From: Rickettsia bellii RML369-C
Lineage (GTDB): Bacteria > Pseudomonadota > Alphaproteobacteria > Rickettsiales > Rickettsiaceae
Length of the DNA: 64,000 nt
Reading direction: 5' to 3'
Assembly (NCBI RefSeq): GCF_000012385.1
Contig: NC_007940.1
Span: 1,178,001 to 1,242,000, forward strand
Both the position numbers and the translations under genes were made by a program. Below, piece after piece: positions 49,555 through 59,086 of this stretch. The notes beneath the pieces are model-generated. The model was not told the DNA's origin. It searched no databases and saw only the letters and a list, made by a program, of their open reading frames with translations. Within the stretch, counting starts at the first letter, position 1; each line of letters opens with the position of its first letter.

Positions 49555-50303
49555 TTATAAATATAGGTCTTAGCGGTGCTACCGGTAAAATGGGTAGAAC
49601 TATTTTAGAGAGAATAGATAACTTTAAAAATTGTAAAATTTCAGCAAAATTTAATAGCACCCGTGATTTACATGAGCTAAATGATTTATGTAAAAATTCT
49701 GACGTAGTTATTGATTTCTCTACTCCTGAAATATTAGAAAAATTAGTTGATAGTGCTTTAAAATATGATACCAAATTAGTAATTGGAACTACCGGTTTTA
49801 CTTCCTCACAGTTTAAACTTTTAGAAAAAGCAGCAAAAACCTTACCTATTTTATATTCTGCCAATATGAGTATAGGTGCTAATTTACTCGGTTATTTAGC
49901 AAAAGAAGCAACAAAAATATTGGATGATTACGATATTGAGATTTTAGAAGCTCATCATCGGGCTAAAAAAGATGCTCCTTCAGGCACTGCTATTATGCTT
50001 GCTGAAATGGTTACCGCTGAAAAAGAACTAGATATAACATTTAACCGAGGTAATAAAACAAGAAGAACTAATGAAATTGGTATTTCTTCGCTTCGTGGCG
50101 GTAATGTACACGGCACTCATGAAATATTTTTCTTAGGCGATGACGAAACTATCACTTTGAAGCATGAAGCTCTTAACAAGAATTCTTTTGCCGATGGGGC
50201 AATAAGGGCGGCAATCTGGCTACAAGATAAACAAACTGGTTTATATTCTATGCTCGATTTTTATAAAAATTTAATTAATTATCACTTGAAAAAGCCCATT
50301 TAA
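49551..50303 (+). CDS. dapB: 4-hydroxy-tetrahydrodipicolinate reductase
   Basis: NAD(P)H-dependent step of diaminopimelate synthesis for peptidoglycan. 250 residues: Rossmann motif [13 protein letters not shown], then LVIGTTGF, the catalytic [15 protein letters not shown] and [13 protein letters not shown]. Overlaps the flavin reductase stop (ATGA). dapD lies 3 kb on, not in the same operon. Confidence 0.96.
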
Positions 50304-50346
50304 AGGACTATATTTATACTATATAAACATAATCTTAAGGTTTCTT

Positions 50347-51060
50347 ATGATCGATTATACAAAAACTTTGACAGCTTCATCATCTAAAAACAAAACTTTT
50401 GATGAAGGTCTAAGAAAATATATGCTTAAAGTATATAATTATATGGCTTTAGCATTATTACTAACCGGCATAGCTGCGGTAACAACTATATCAGTTGAGC
50501 CTTTATATAATTTAATGTTTCAAACAGGTTTTGGAACGCTTATAATGTTTGCTCCTCTTGGTATCGCTTTATATTTCTTTATGGGATTTGGGCGTATGAA
50601 CCTGCAAACAGCACAGATATTATTTTGGGTTTATGCTGCTTTAACAGGTATGTCTCTTGCATATTTAGCTCTTGTCTATACTGGTGAATCAATAGCTCGT
50701 ACTTTCTTTATTTGTGCTTCTGTTTTTGGAGCAATGAGTCTATATGGTTATAGCACAAATAGAGATTTAACATCTATGGGTTCATTTTGTGCAATGGGTC
50801 TTATAGGTCTTATAATTGCTTCATTAGTTAATATGTTCCTAAAAAGTTCAGGTCTTTCTTTTGCTACTTCTCTCATAGGAATAGTTGTATTTATGGGTTT
50901 AATTGCTTGGGATACTCAAAAAATTAAATCTATGTATTACATGGCAGGAAATGATGAAACAGGACAAAAGCTTTCTATTATGGCAGCTTTTACATTATAT
51001 CTAGACTTCATAAATCTTTTCTTATATCTAATGAGATTTTTAGGCAACAGAAGAGACTAA
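50347..51060 (+). CDS. BAX inhibitor-1/YccA family membrane protein
   Basis: 237 residues with seven membrane helices of the BI-1/TMBIM family, Ca2+-leak or protease-regulating proteins in bacteria (YccA inhibits FtsH in E. coli). Characteristic blocks: LRKYMLKVYNYMALALLLTGIAA, ALTGMSLAYLALVYT, and the end AFTLYLDFINLFLYLMRFLGNRRD. TAAGG lies 6 bp before the ATG. Its role in a host-dwelling bacterium is not inferable here. Confidence 0.92.
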   Translation: MIDYTKTLTASSSKNKTFDEGLRKYMLKVYNYMALALLLTGIAAVTTISVEPLYNLMFQTGFGTLIMFAPLGIALYFFMGFGRMNLQTAQILFWVYAALTGMSLAYLALVYTGESIARTFFICASVFGAMSLYGYSTNRDLTSMGSFCAMGLIGLIIASLVNMFLKSSGLSFATSLIGIVVFMGLIAWDTQKIKSMYYMAGNDETGQKLSIMAAFTLYLDFINLFLYLMRFLGNRRD

Positions 51061-51138
51061 TATATACTCATTTTATTTGACATTGTCTTTTGCTGATAAT
51101 CTTCCCTCATGGCGGCATTACTTGCGTGGATACCAAAT

Positions 51139-51239
51139 CGTCATTGCGAGCGACTGTAAGGAGCGTGGCAATCTCATAAAGCAATATTTGACTCATGAGA
51201 TTGCTTCGTCAATTACTTCGTAATTTCCTCGCAATGACG
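51139..51239. repeat. Dispersed repeat, class B
   Basis: CGTCATTGCGAGCGACTGTAAGG...TTTCCTCGCAATGACG with CTCAT/ATGAG inner arms. Flanked by the GGCGGCATT-type tail also seen near 28.5 kb. Confidence 0.85.
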
Positions 51240-51331
51240 GAAAAATTGACCCATGCGTGTAATGCCGTCACATAATGATGATTATAGCCAATTCTTCAAA
51301 GCAGAAGAGTATACCACGGATAAATGAATAG

Positions 51332-51463
51332 TTGATATACGAAGCTCAACTTGAAAAAGAGCAAGGAGTCTATAAGGCGAGGAACGGAGCGTATACTTAA
51401 TACGTGAGTACCGTAGAACTTATCAAGACGACGTAGCCAATTTTTTAAGTTCATCGAGTATAT
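51332..51463. repeat. Dispersed repeat, class C
   Basis: GATATACGAAGCTCAACTTGAAAAAGAGC to TTTTTTAAGTTCATCGAGTATA; runs to within 3 bp of the stop codon of the SdhAF4-like gene at 51466. Confidence 0.8.
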
Positions 51464-51465
51464 AA

Positions 51466-51609
51466 TTAAAAATCTGTTACTTTTCCTTTATGCTGCCAAT
51501 CACCATATCTTGTTGGCTCTAGACCTTTAGCCCCACCGATTTCCTTTGGCATTTCTTTTTCCTTTGGCAAATTTTCTTCTTCTAATATATTATCTTTTTT
51601 ATTATCCAT
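51466..51609 (-). CDS. DUF1674/SdhAF4-like small protein
   Basis: 47-residue protein with the DUF1674 signature EIGGAKGLEPTRYGDWQHKGKVTDF at its C-terminus, preceded by a Lys/Glu-rich N-terminus. In mitochondria SdhAF4 stabilises flavinylated SdhA during succinate dehydrogenase assembly; the alphaproteobacterial members are its ancestors. It is divergent from rsmE with 11 bp between the starts. No sdh gene is in the window. Confidence 0.85.
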   Translation of the reverse strand: MDNKKDNILEEENLPKEKEMPKEIGGAKGLEPTRYGDWQHKGKVTDF

Positions 51610-51620
51610 GATATCAATTT

Positions 51621-52325
51621 ATGAAATTTAATCGTATCTATATTAATAACCATTTAGCTGAAAATATCAAGTTAGAATTAGGAAGTGATCACACTCATTA
51701 TATTAAAACTGTATTACGTCTTAAGGTAAATGATCAATTTCGAATTTTTAATGGCACGGATGGAGAGTTCCTTGCACAGATTACTAAATTAGATAGGAAT
51801 AACCTTATTATTACAATTCAAGAATGCTTGAGAAAACCTCGTGCTGAATCTTCATTAACGCTTGCTATGTCTATAATAAAACAAGATAAGTTAATGCTTG
51901 CAATAAATATGGCTACGCAGCTTGGTGTAACTAAAATTGTTACTCTAATTACTGAAAGATGTCAATTTAGATCAGTAAATATTGAGCGTTTGACAAAATG
52001 CGTTATTGAAGCAACTGAACAATCTGAGCGATTAAATCCTCCGGTAATAGAGCCTGCTATTTCTATACAAAATTATCTAAAAAAGAATAATAATTTTGTG
52101 TTATATGCAAACGAGCATGAGAAAGAAGAGAATTCTATATTAAAACTTAACAAAGATATTACTAATATTTCGATTGTGATTGGACCAGAAGGCGGATTTA
52201 CCAATGACGAGATTGCTTTGCTTGCCTCATATAAGAATGCATATTCTATAAGTTTAGGAAAGAATATTTTAAGAGCTGAAACAGCCGCTATAGCAGCCCT
52301 TGCTCAAGTAAATCTAGTTAGATAA
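51621..52325 (+). CDS. rsmE: 16S rRNA m3U1498 methyltransferase
   Basis: SPOUT-family methyltransferase acting on U1498 of 16S rRNA. 234 residues. N-terminal PUA-like domain ([25 protein letters not shown]) and a C-terminal knotted domain with [13 protein letters not shown] and [17 protein letters not shown]. Divergent from the SdhAF4-like gene, which may share a promoter region of only a few bases, so each promoter must lie within the other gene. Confidence 0.95.
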   Translation: MKFNRIYINNHLAENIKLELGSDHTHYIKTVLRLKVNDQFRIFNGTDGEFLAQITKLDRNNLIITIQECLRKPRAESSLTLAMSIIKQDKLMLAINMATQLGVTKIVTLITERCQFRSVNIERLTKCVIEATEQSERLNPPVIEPAISIQNYLKKNNNFVLYANEHEKEENSILKLNKDITNISIVIGPEGGFTNDEIALLASYKNAYSISLGKNILRAETAAIAALAQVNLVR

Positions 52326-52445
52326 CATAAAAGCATTTGGGGTCATTCCTTTGCGGTGGGAAGCCAGAAAAAATAATAAAAATACTATGCATTTTACTGG
52401 ATTGCACGCGTACAAAATTTTCAATTTTTCCTCATAATGACAAAT

Positions 52446-53087
52446 CTATTCTAATAACAACCCAAGCCTATTTCCCACAGTAACATCAATATATTTTGCA
52501 GCAGCTGGAAGCCCTTTGATTTCCATTTCTATATACGTATCTTGCTTTGGAGGGATTTTTGCTTTGAGCTTTGTAACAGATATATATTCATCTAGAGCTC
52601 TATTATTACCATCCATCGCCCTAACTTTAATTAAAGGATTAGATATTAAATAATCAGAGTTATTAGATATTTTATAAAACATTTTTATAGTACCAGCATT
52701 ATGCGAACTTCCTAATTTAATTTCCTCTATTTTTAGCTGATCATACTTGCTCAAGGATTTAAAGCTATCTAGCAGTAATATAGCTAAACAAAAAATTATG
52801 AAGCTAGTCCACAATAATGGAAAGACATTATATTTTTGTTTAGGTGGAATATATGGCAAAATCACTGGTACGTTTGCAGAAAATTGATTACCATATCCAT
52901 TTTTAATAGGTGTTTTAACAGCTTCAACTTTATTTTCGTCAAAATCACTTAATTTACTTGTTTTATAATCTAGTTTTTGATACCAAATATGGCTACATTT
53001 AGAGCATTTAACTCGTCGTCCATTAATACCTATTTGATTATTTGAGACAATAAATTTTGTTTGACAATTAGGACAACTAATATACAT
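52446..53087 (-). CDS. Zinc-ribbon membrane protein
   Basis: 213 residues from the ATG at 53087 (MYISCPNC). Starts with an MJ0042-type zinc finger: CPNC and CSKC 21 residues later, in the context [25 protein letters not shown] single membrane helix [14 protein letters not shown] sits near 98, and a 100-residue domain probably outside follows. This resembles DUF3426-type proteins (zinc ribbon, TM, exported domain), whose function is unknown. The longer open frame (to 53141) lacks support. Confidence 0.7.
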   Translation of the reverse strand: MYISCPNCQTKFIVSNNQIGINGRRVKCSKCSHIWYQKLDYKTSKLSDFDENKVEAVKTPIKNGYGNQFSANVPVILPYIPPKQKYNVFPLLWTSFIIFCLAILLLDSFKSLSKYDQLKIEEIKLGSSHNAGTIKMFYKISNNSDYLISNPLIKVRAMDGNNRALDEYISVTKLKAKIPPKQDTYIEMEIKGLPAAAKYIDVTVGNRLGLLLE

Positions 53088-53158
53088 AGTAAATTTTTTT
53101 ATATTTGACTTCATGATAAAGTTATTTATGCTTTTTAGCAATATAACAGTTAAAAATT

Positions 53159-53986
53159 ATGTTCACATACATCAAAGAAATTGAAGAAGCTTGGCAAATA
53201 AAGGACAAGCTATTACAAGATTCCGTAAAACTTTCAGCATTTAAAAAAACATTACAAGATGTTATAGAAAACCTAAATAAAGGCACCATTCGTGTTTGTG
53301 AAAAACAAAATAGCAGCTGGCAAGTTAATGACTGGGTAAAAAAAGCAATTCTTTTATATTTTATGACGACTGAATCACAGCTTTATAATAATAATTATAA
53401 TAGTTGGTATGACAAAGTTGCCCCTAAATTTCCTTTTGATGCTGAGCTTAACAAGTTTAAAGAAGCCGGCATACGCAAAGTCCCAGGATCGTTTGTTAGA
53501 ACCGGCACATATATTGCTAAAAATGTTGTCATTATGCCGTCTTTTATCAATATCGGTGCTTATATAGATGAGGGTACAATGATTGATACATGGGCTACTA
53601 TTGGTTCATGTGCTCAAATCGGTAAAAATTGCCATATTTCAGGTGGTACAGGAATTGGTGGGGTGTTAGAACCGCTGCAAGCAAAGCCCGTTATTATCGA
53701 AGATAATTGCTTTATCGGTGCAAGATCAGAAATCGCTGAAGGGGTTATAGTAGAAGAAGGAGCGGTAGTTAGTATGGGTGTCTTTATTGGAGCTTCTACA
53801 AAAATAGTTTACAGAGATAGCGGTGAGATTATCTATGGCATAGTACCTGCCTGCTCTGTAGTAGTGCCAGGGGTATTACCTAATAAAGAAGCAGATAAAC
53901 CAGGACTTTATTGTGCTGTAATCGTAAAACAAGTTGATAAAAATACGAGAGCTAAAGTTAGTATTAATGAATTGTTAAGGAGTTGA
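53159..53986 (+). CDS. dapD: Tetrahydrodipicolinate N-succinyltransferase
   Basis: Succinyl-CoA-dependent step of the lysine/DAP pathway. 275 residues, trimeric left-handed helix of hexapeptide repeats from about 110 on ([42 protein letters not shown]). The succinyl branch feeds on succinyl-CoA made by SucAB. Nine codons or so separate its start from the divergent zinc-ribbon gene region. Confidence 0.96.
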   Translation: MFTYIKEIEEAWQIKDKLLQDSVKLSAFKKTLQDVIENLNKGTIRVCEKQNSSWQVNDWVKKAILLYFMTTESQLYNNNYNSWYDKVAPKFPFDAELNKFKEAGIRKVPGSFVRTGTYIAKNVVIMPSFINIGAYIDEGTMIDTWATIGSCAQIGKNCHISGGTGIGGVLEPLQAKPVIIEDNCFIGARSEIAEGVIVEEGAVVSMGVFIGASTKIVYRDSGEIIYGIVPACSVVVPGVLPNKEADKPGLYCAVIVKQVDKNTRAKVSINELLRS

Positions 53987-54099
53987 TATCTAAAAATATT
54001 AGAAAAATAAATAATTATAAATCGTTATTATTATTAAATAAAAATTATTTTTTATTTACATATAAAAATTTCACTTAAGTGTTGTTTTTTAACCTTGAC

Positions 54100-54129
54100 T
54101 TGAAAAATATTAAGGCGTAACCTTATAGT
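54100..54129 (+). promoter_or_regulatory. Candidate promoter with internal dyad
   Basis: TTGAAA at 54100-54105, an 18-bp spacer and TATAGT at 54124-54129. Inside the spacer, TAAGG-5 bp-CCTTA (54111-54125) is a perfect dyad that could bind a regulator. A GGAGG ribosome site follows at 54147-54151. Confidence 0.4.
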
Positions 54130-54156
54130 TGCAATAAAATAATTAAGGAGGATAAA

Positions 54157-54602
54157 ATGACAACTTTAATAGGAATCCAAAATAATTTTGTAGATGGAAT
54201 AAAAGAACTGGTTGAACTTGATTACGATGCTATAGAAGCATATGAAGCCGCCATTAATAGAATTACCGATGAGAATTATAAAACACAATTACAAAGGTTT
54301 AAGGAAGATCACGAAAGACATGTAAAAGAACTAAATGAACTTTTATCAAAACATAAAGAAGACGAGATAACGGGTCCTAGCAGTAAACAATGGCTAACAA
54401 AAGGCAAAGTAGACTTGCTACACAGATTGGCGATAGAGCTATATTACATGCTATGCTTTCAAATGAAGAAGATACTAACACTGCTTATGAAAGGCTAAAT
54501 AATCATGCTGATAAATGGCATGATGCAGAAAAAATTTTAGAACAAGGTTTTAAGGACGAACAAAAACATAAAAAATGGATAGAAAACCAACTTAACGACT
54601 GA
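54157..54602 (+). pseudogene. Ferritin-like DUF2383-type protein, frameshifted
   Basis: Four-helix bundle protein of the PA2169/DUF2383 ferritin-like group. The first frame gives MTTLIGIQNNFVDGIKELVELDYDA...HERHVKELNEL...QWLTKGKV, then the reading jumps to the second frame, ATQIGDRAILHAMLSNEEDTNTAYERL...GFKDEQKHKKWIENQL. A one-base loss near 54408-54415 (GTAGACTT) explains the break; restoring one base gives KV-x-LATQIG. Putative metal ligands (E/H in DHERH, E in NEED, DEQKH) are split between the two halves. Mutation or sequencing error. Confidence 0.7.
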
Positions 54603-54622
54603 ATTAAAAGCTAAAAAATAAG

Positions 54623-54650
54623 GAGAGTACGAAGTTAGTACTCTCTATTT
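54623..54650 (+). terminator. Rho-independent terminator
   Basis: GAGAGTAC / GTACTCTC stem with 7-nt loop, then ATTTT. Follows the ferritin-like gene and lies just before the convergent hemW stop. Confidence 0.7.
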
Positions 54651-55817
54651 TCAGACTTGTAAAAGCCTTGGAACTATATAACTATGCAACATTAAACCCT
54701 TATAGGTTAGATATATATTGTCATCTAACCTAATTAAATCTAATTCTTGGTAATGGTTAAGGCTGCTAATATCTAAAATATTTTCTAATTTTGCATCTAT
54801 TTTCTGCTCCAATGCAGAAATATTTATGCCATCCTTAAGGCGTAAACCCATCATCAAAATTTCTTCAATAATTTCTTGCTTAGTTAGCTTAACATTGGTT
54901 TGAACACCATTATTCTTATTATTAACTGCTTCTAACCATTTTTCTGGCTTATGCCACATCATAATTGCGGATACTGAACTAGGATTTTCAATTATTCTAC
55001 TGTGAGCACCAGGACCTATACCTAAATAATCATTATAGTTCCAATAGGTTAAATTATGTACGCATTCCTGTCCTTTTTTAGCATAATTAGATATCTCATA
55101 TCTAAAATATTTTTGAGATTCTAAATAATCATTCGTCCACTCATACATTTCAGCAGCCAGATCAGAATTTGGAAGAATTAAATTACCATCATGAAATAAT
55201 TTATAAAACGGCGTACCTTTTTCAATAGTAAGCTGATAAAGAGAAATATGCCCTGTAACAAGCTCCATTGCTTGCTTTAGTTCTTGCTGCCAATCTTTTA
55301 GTTCCTGACCACTTCGAGCATATATTAGATCAAATGAAACTCTAGGAAAAATTTTACTAGCGGATTCAATCGTTTTAATAGCCTGCAAGGAATCATGAGT
55401 TCTGCCAAGCTTTTTTAAGTCATTCTCTCTTAAAGATTGTACACCAATCGAAACACGATTAATACCTGCCAACTTAAATGCTTTGAATTTCTCTGTCTCA
55501 AATGAAGTTGGGTTAGCCTCTAGTGTTATTTCTGTTTGCTTATCTATTCTTGCAAACCCACTAATTTTATTTATTATCCCCTCAACAATTTTGGGATTCA
55601 TCAAAGAGGGAGTACCGCCACCAAAAAAAATAGATCTTATATATTTATTTTGAATAATATCTTTAAAATATTCTATTTCTTTCTCATAAGATTTAAGCCA
55701 ATTATCATCATCTATACTATTCGCTATATGGGAATTAAAATCACAATAAGGACATTTAGACAAACAAAAAGGCCAATGAATATATATGCTTAAATCATTC
55801 GCCTTAACTTCTTTCAT
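54651..55817 (-). CDS. hemW: Radical SAM heme chaperone HemW
   Basis: Radical SAM protein of the HemN-like/HemW group, transferring heme rather than oxidising coproporphyrinogen. The Fe-S cluster motif is CLSKCPYC near residues 18-25 (CxxxCxxC), then GGGTPSLM and EANPTSFETEKFKAF. 388 residues. The fourth Cys of true HemN is absent from the motif CxxxCxxCDF, which supports HemW. Confidence 0.92.
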   Translation of the reverse strand: MKEVKANDLSIYIHWPFCLSKCPYCDFNSHIANSIDDDNWLKSYEKEIEYFKDIIQNKYIRSIFFGGGTPSLMNPKIVEGIINKISGFARIDKQTEITLEANPTSFETEKFKAFKLAGINRVSIGVQSLRENDLKKLGRTHDSLQAIKTIESASKIFPRVSFDLIYARSGQELKDWQQELKQAMELVTGHISLYQLTIEKGTPFYKLFHDGNLILPNSDLAAEMYEWTNDYLESQKYFRYEISNYAKKGQECVHNLTYWNYNDYLGIGPGAHSRIIENPSSVSAIMMWHKPEKWLEAVNNKNNGVQTNVKLTKQEIIEEILMMGLRLKDGINISALEQKIDAKLENILDISSLNHYQELDLIRLDDNIYLTYKGLMLHSYIVPRLLQV

Positions 55818-55835
55818 AGATATAACTTATTTTAA

Positions 55836-56035
55836 CTACTTAATTTCTGCTTTTGATAATTTCGTAATTTTTATAACAGACTCTAAGGTAAGTCTTTCTT
55901 TCATCATTTCTTTTGCCATAATAATTTTTTCTTTTGCATTTTAATATTAGCTAGCCTTGTTGCTTCTTCTCTTACCTCTACTTTTCCTTGTTGTATCCAA
56001 TGATGTACTATACTTTCCATAATTTTTTCTCTTTT
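55836..56035 (-). pseudogene. Remnant of an Rpn-type nuclease gene
   Basis: C-terminal scrap matching the end of the neighbouring Rpn gene. From the ATG at 56020 it reads MESIVHHWIQQGKVEVREEATRL. After a frameshift it continues MAKEMMKERLTLESVIKITKLSKAEIK to a TAG at 55836. Compare MKSIAHHWMQQGREEEKAIMV and GLKIDLIATSTGLNEDEIKKL in the neighbour. A stop codon precedes the block upstream. Two lesions at least, so non-functional. Confidence 0.75.
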
Positions 56036-56111
56036 TTAGGGGTTAATTTTAACGGAGTAATGTTTTTATTCCTCCTAATATTTGTAATAGTACATACATT
56101 TATTAATTGGC

Positions 56112-57027
56112 TTATTTAAGTTTTTTGATTTCGTCTTCATTTAAACCGGTTGAGGTAGCAATTAAATCAATTTTTAGACCTGCTTTAATTAAATTTCTAG
56201 CTATGGCAATCTTTTCTTCCTGCAATTTTCTTTACCATGATAGCTTTTTCTTCTTCTCTACCTTGTTGCATCCAGTGGTGAGCTATACTTTTCATAATGT
56301 TCTCTCTTTTTTTAAGATTTAATTTTGATTTAAGTAGTTTTTCTACTTCTATTATATCATCTTGTTTAATTCTGGTCAAAGTGTAGCATAAAATTAGTTC
56401 TATATGCTCAATACCAATATCTATTTTAGCAAATTTAGGCAAAAGATCAGCTACTTCTTCCCATCTTTTTAATAAATCACGCTCATGAATATGCTTCATA
56501 AAGAACTGTAAAATCCCAGACCATGCTTTTTCTTTCAATTTTTCGTCTGGGATATCATGTACATTTATTAATTGATAGTCATTAGTCCATGTAGTCTTTA
56601 CAAGTTCACTATTTTCAAATAGTTCCCATAGATTTCGTGGAGCATTATATTTCTTTTGACCATTGTAAAATATCAAAGGATATATGAAAGGGAACTTTTT
56701 ACTTTTTGTTGATTTCTTATGGTATTCAGCAATTTTAAACATATACCGAAATAACCTCAAAGCCATTTTATACTCAGGTGTGCTTTGGTGTTCTAAAAGT
56801 AGATATAAATAGCCCTTTTTCTCTCCAAACTTAGCAGAAAATAAAATATCTACTATAGATTTCTTAAGTCTTTTATCTACAAAGCTGTCTTTTTCCATTT
56901 TCAGCTTTTCAAAGGAAATCAAATTTTGTATATGGGGAGGTAAATGCATCTCAAAAAACTCTTTAGAAACTAAAGGATTCTCAAACGCACTTCGGATAAT
57001 TTCGTCGTGTTTAGGCTTTTTAGACAC
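56112..57027 (-). pseudogene. Rpn-family PD-(D/E)XK nuclease, end frameshifted
   Basis: Rpn/YhgA-like putative transposase-nuclease. The first frame (57027 to 56197) gives 276 residues, with DIIRSAF-like start HDEIIRSAFENP, KKSIVDILFSAKF, and the nuclease core YLYLLLEHQSTPEYKMALRLFRYM. At 56219-56220 an extra G shifts the end. Removing one G gives KKIAEEKIAIARNLIKAGLKIDLIATSTGLNEDEIKKLK with a stop at 56112. The nuclease core is intact, so a truncated but active product is possible. Confidence 0.75.
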
Positions 57028-57060
57028 TTATAATCGTTTACTATTAATACATAGTGAATT

Positions 57061-57168
57061 AACTTGGACTCAGGATAGTTAATTTAAAAGTAAGACTGCG
57101 GAACGTATACTTAATACGTGAACACAGGCGAAACTTGCAAAATTGACTGTCCCCAGTTCAAGTTAAAA
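57061..57168. repeat. Diverged class C-like repeat
   Basis: AACTTGGACTCAGGATAG...CTGTCCCCAGTTCAAGTT ends form an imperfect inverted repeat, and GCGGAACGTATACTTAATACGTGA inside matches class C. Lies upstream of the Rpn gene. Confidence 0.55.
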
Positions 57169-57249
57169 AACTATAAACGCACTATATACATTTTCTACTA
57201 ATAGTACAACAATAATATTATTTTTTTAATTAGAAGTGGTGATTTGCTT

Positions 57250-58599
57250 TTAGGAAAACAACTTTCCAAGTCCACTGCGAAGCAAGTTTTTAGGATTCAT
57301 GTTGCTTGCTTTTTTCATCATGTCACTTATTTGCTTGAATTGTTTTAATAGAATATTTACTTTCTGTACTGTAGTTCCAGCACCCAAAGCTATACGTTTT
57401 CTGCGAGAAGCATTAATAATATCGGGATTTCTTCTTTCCTTTGGAGTCATAGATAAAATGATTGCTTCTTGATGCTCGATTATTTTACTGTTTAACTTCG
57501 ATTGATCTATCTGATCCATAATCTTACCGCTACCAGGAAGCATACTAAGTATACTACCAAAACCACCTATCTTTTTTATACTTTTCATTTGTTGCAAATA
57601 ATCATTTAAATCAAACTTACCTTTTTTTAATTTAGCTGCTGTTTTTTCTGCTTGTTCTCTATCTACTATACTTGCTGCTTTTTCAACGAAAGAGATAATA
57701 TCCCCCATATCAAGTATTCTAGACGCTATACGTTTAGCATCAAACTCCTCTAAATCGGTTAATTTCTCACCACTACTTAGAAACTTAATTGGTCTTTGTG
57801 TAATATATTTTACGCTTAATGCCGCACCACCCTTAGAGTCACCATCAATTCTTGATAAAATTAACCCTGAAATTTCTAGCTGCTCATTGAAACTACTAGC
57901 CGTAACTACCGCATCTTGCCCTGTCATGCTGTCAATTACTAACAACGTTTCAGTTGGCTCAACTATCTTTTTTATTGCGATTGCCTCATTCATCATTTCT
58001 TGATCAATTTGCGTTCTTCCGGCAGTATCATAAATAACTATATCGTATGCCGATAATTTAGCTTCAGCCATTGCTCTTTTAACGATATCAAGAGGTTTCT
58101 CACCTTTAACAATTGGCAGTGAATTAATTTTTACCGAATTTGCAAGTATCTCTAGCTGCTCTTGTGCTGCTGGTCTATAAGTATCAAGAGAAACTAATAA
58201 GACTTTTTTATTCTGGTTTTTAAGACACAATGCCAGTTTGCCACTTGCTGTAGTTTTACCACTACCTTGCAAGCCCACCATTAAAAGATTTACTGGCGGT
58301 TTTGCATTTAAATTTAGTTTTATCTCATCTTCACTAGAGGATAAAATATTTATCATCTCTTCATGAATAATCTTAATTATCATCTGCCCAGGTGAAACGG
58401 ATTTGATAACTTCCTGTCCTAAGGCTTTTTGTTTAACTTCTGCTACGAAATTTTTTATTACAGGCAGAGCAACATCCGACTCTAAAAGAGCAACTCTTAT
58501 ATCTCTTAAAGCAGCATCTATTTGCTCTTCAGTTAAAAGCCCAGAGCTTACTAGCCGATCAAAAATCTTCATTAAATTTTGCGTTAAAGTTTTAAACAT
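57250..58599 (-). CDS. ffh: Signal recognition particle GTPase Ffh
   Basis: SRP54 homologue targeting nascent membrane proteins. 449 residues: N domain helices, G1 GLQGSGKTT near 105, DTYRPAAQEQL, DTAGR, RIDGDSKGG, and a methionine-rich M domain with SILSMLPG. The 4.5S RNA gene is not in this window. The promoter lies in the 250-bp AT-rich gap upstream. Confidence 0.97.
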   Translation of the reverse strand: MFKTLTQNLMKIFDRLVSSGLLTEEQIDAALRDIRVALLESDVALPVIKNFVAEVKQKALGQEVIKSVSPGQMIIKIIHEEMINILSSSEDEIKLNLNAKPPVNLLMVGLQGSGKTTASGKLALCLKNQNKKVLLVSLDTYRPAAQEQLEILANSVKINSLPIVKGEKPLDIVKRAMAEAKLSAYDIVIYDTAGRTQIDQEMMNEAIAIKKIVEPTETLLVIDSMTGQDAVVTASSFNEQLEISGLILSRIDGDSKGGAALSVKYITQRPIKFLSSGEKLTDLEEFDAKRIASRILDMGDIISFVEKAASIVDREQAEKTAAKLKKGKFDLNDYLQQMKSIKKIGGFGSILSMLPGSGKIMDQIDQSKLNSKIIEHQEAIILSMTPKERRNPDIINASRRKRIALGAGTTVQKVNILLKQFKQISDMMKKASNMNPKNLLRSGLGKLFS

Positions 58600-58847
58600 A
58601 AAGATAAATAATTAAATAAAGTCTTTGTCTAATATATTTCTCTCTTTGCATTTTAGCAACAATAATATTTTGTGACTTTTATGCAACATATTAGTTTTTT
58701 AATAACAAATATAAATTAGAGCCATATTATACAAAAATGTCTTATAATAAGATAAAAACTTACAAAAATATTAAATTGCTGAAATTACCAAAAAACAAGA
58801 ATCTAAAGAACTTGCAAATAACTAAGTAAAGAAAACTTATTAAAAAT

Positions 58848-59081
58848 TTGAAAAAAATAATAAATCCCGAATCTAATCCTAAATCTATAAATGATCAAAT
58901 AGCAAAGCTAGCTGTTCAAGATACAGTATTGTTAATATGTGAATTACTTAACAATAATACCTCGGATATTATTAGTTGTACTAGGAATTTTAAAGTATCA
59001 ATTGAAGTTACTACAGATAATATTAAATATATAGAAGTAATAGGTAACACTGTACTTAGTAACTCCATCTTTGATGAATGA
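58848..59081 (+). CDS. Possible small protein of unknown function
   Basis: 77 codons from a TTG start; no convincing ribosome site. The translation has alternating helix and strand (QDTVLLICELLNN; FKVSIEVTTDNIKYIEVI). It ends 5 bp before the holB stop. Codon use is like neighbours, but the evidence for expression is weak. Confidence 0.3.
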   Translation: MKKIINPESNPKSINDQIAKLAVQDTVLLICELLNNNTSDIISCTRNFKVSIEVTTDNIKYIEVIGNTVLSNSIFDE

Positions 59082-59086
59082 TCTTC

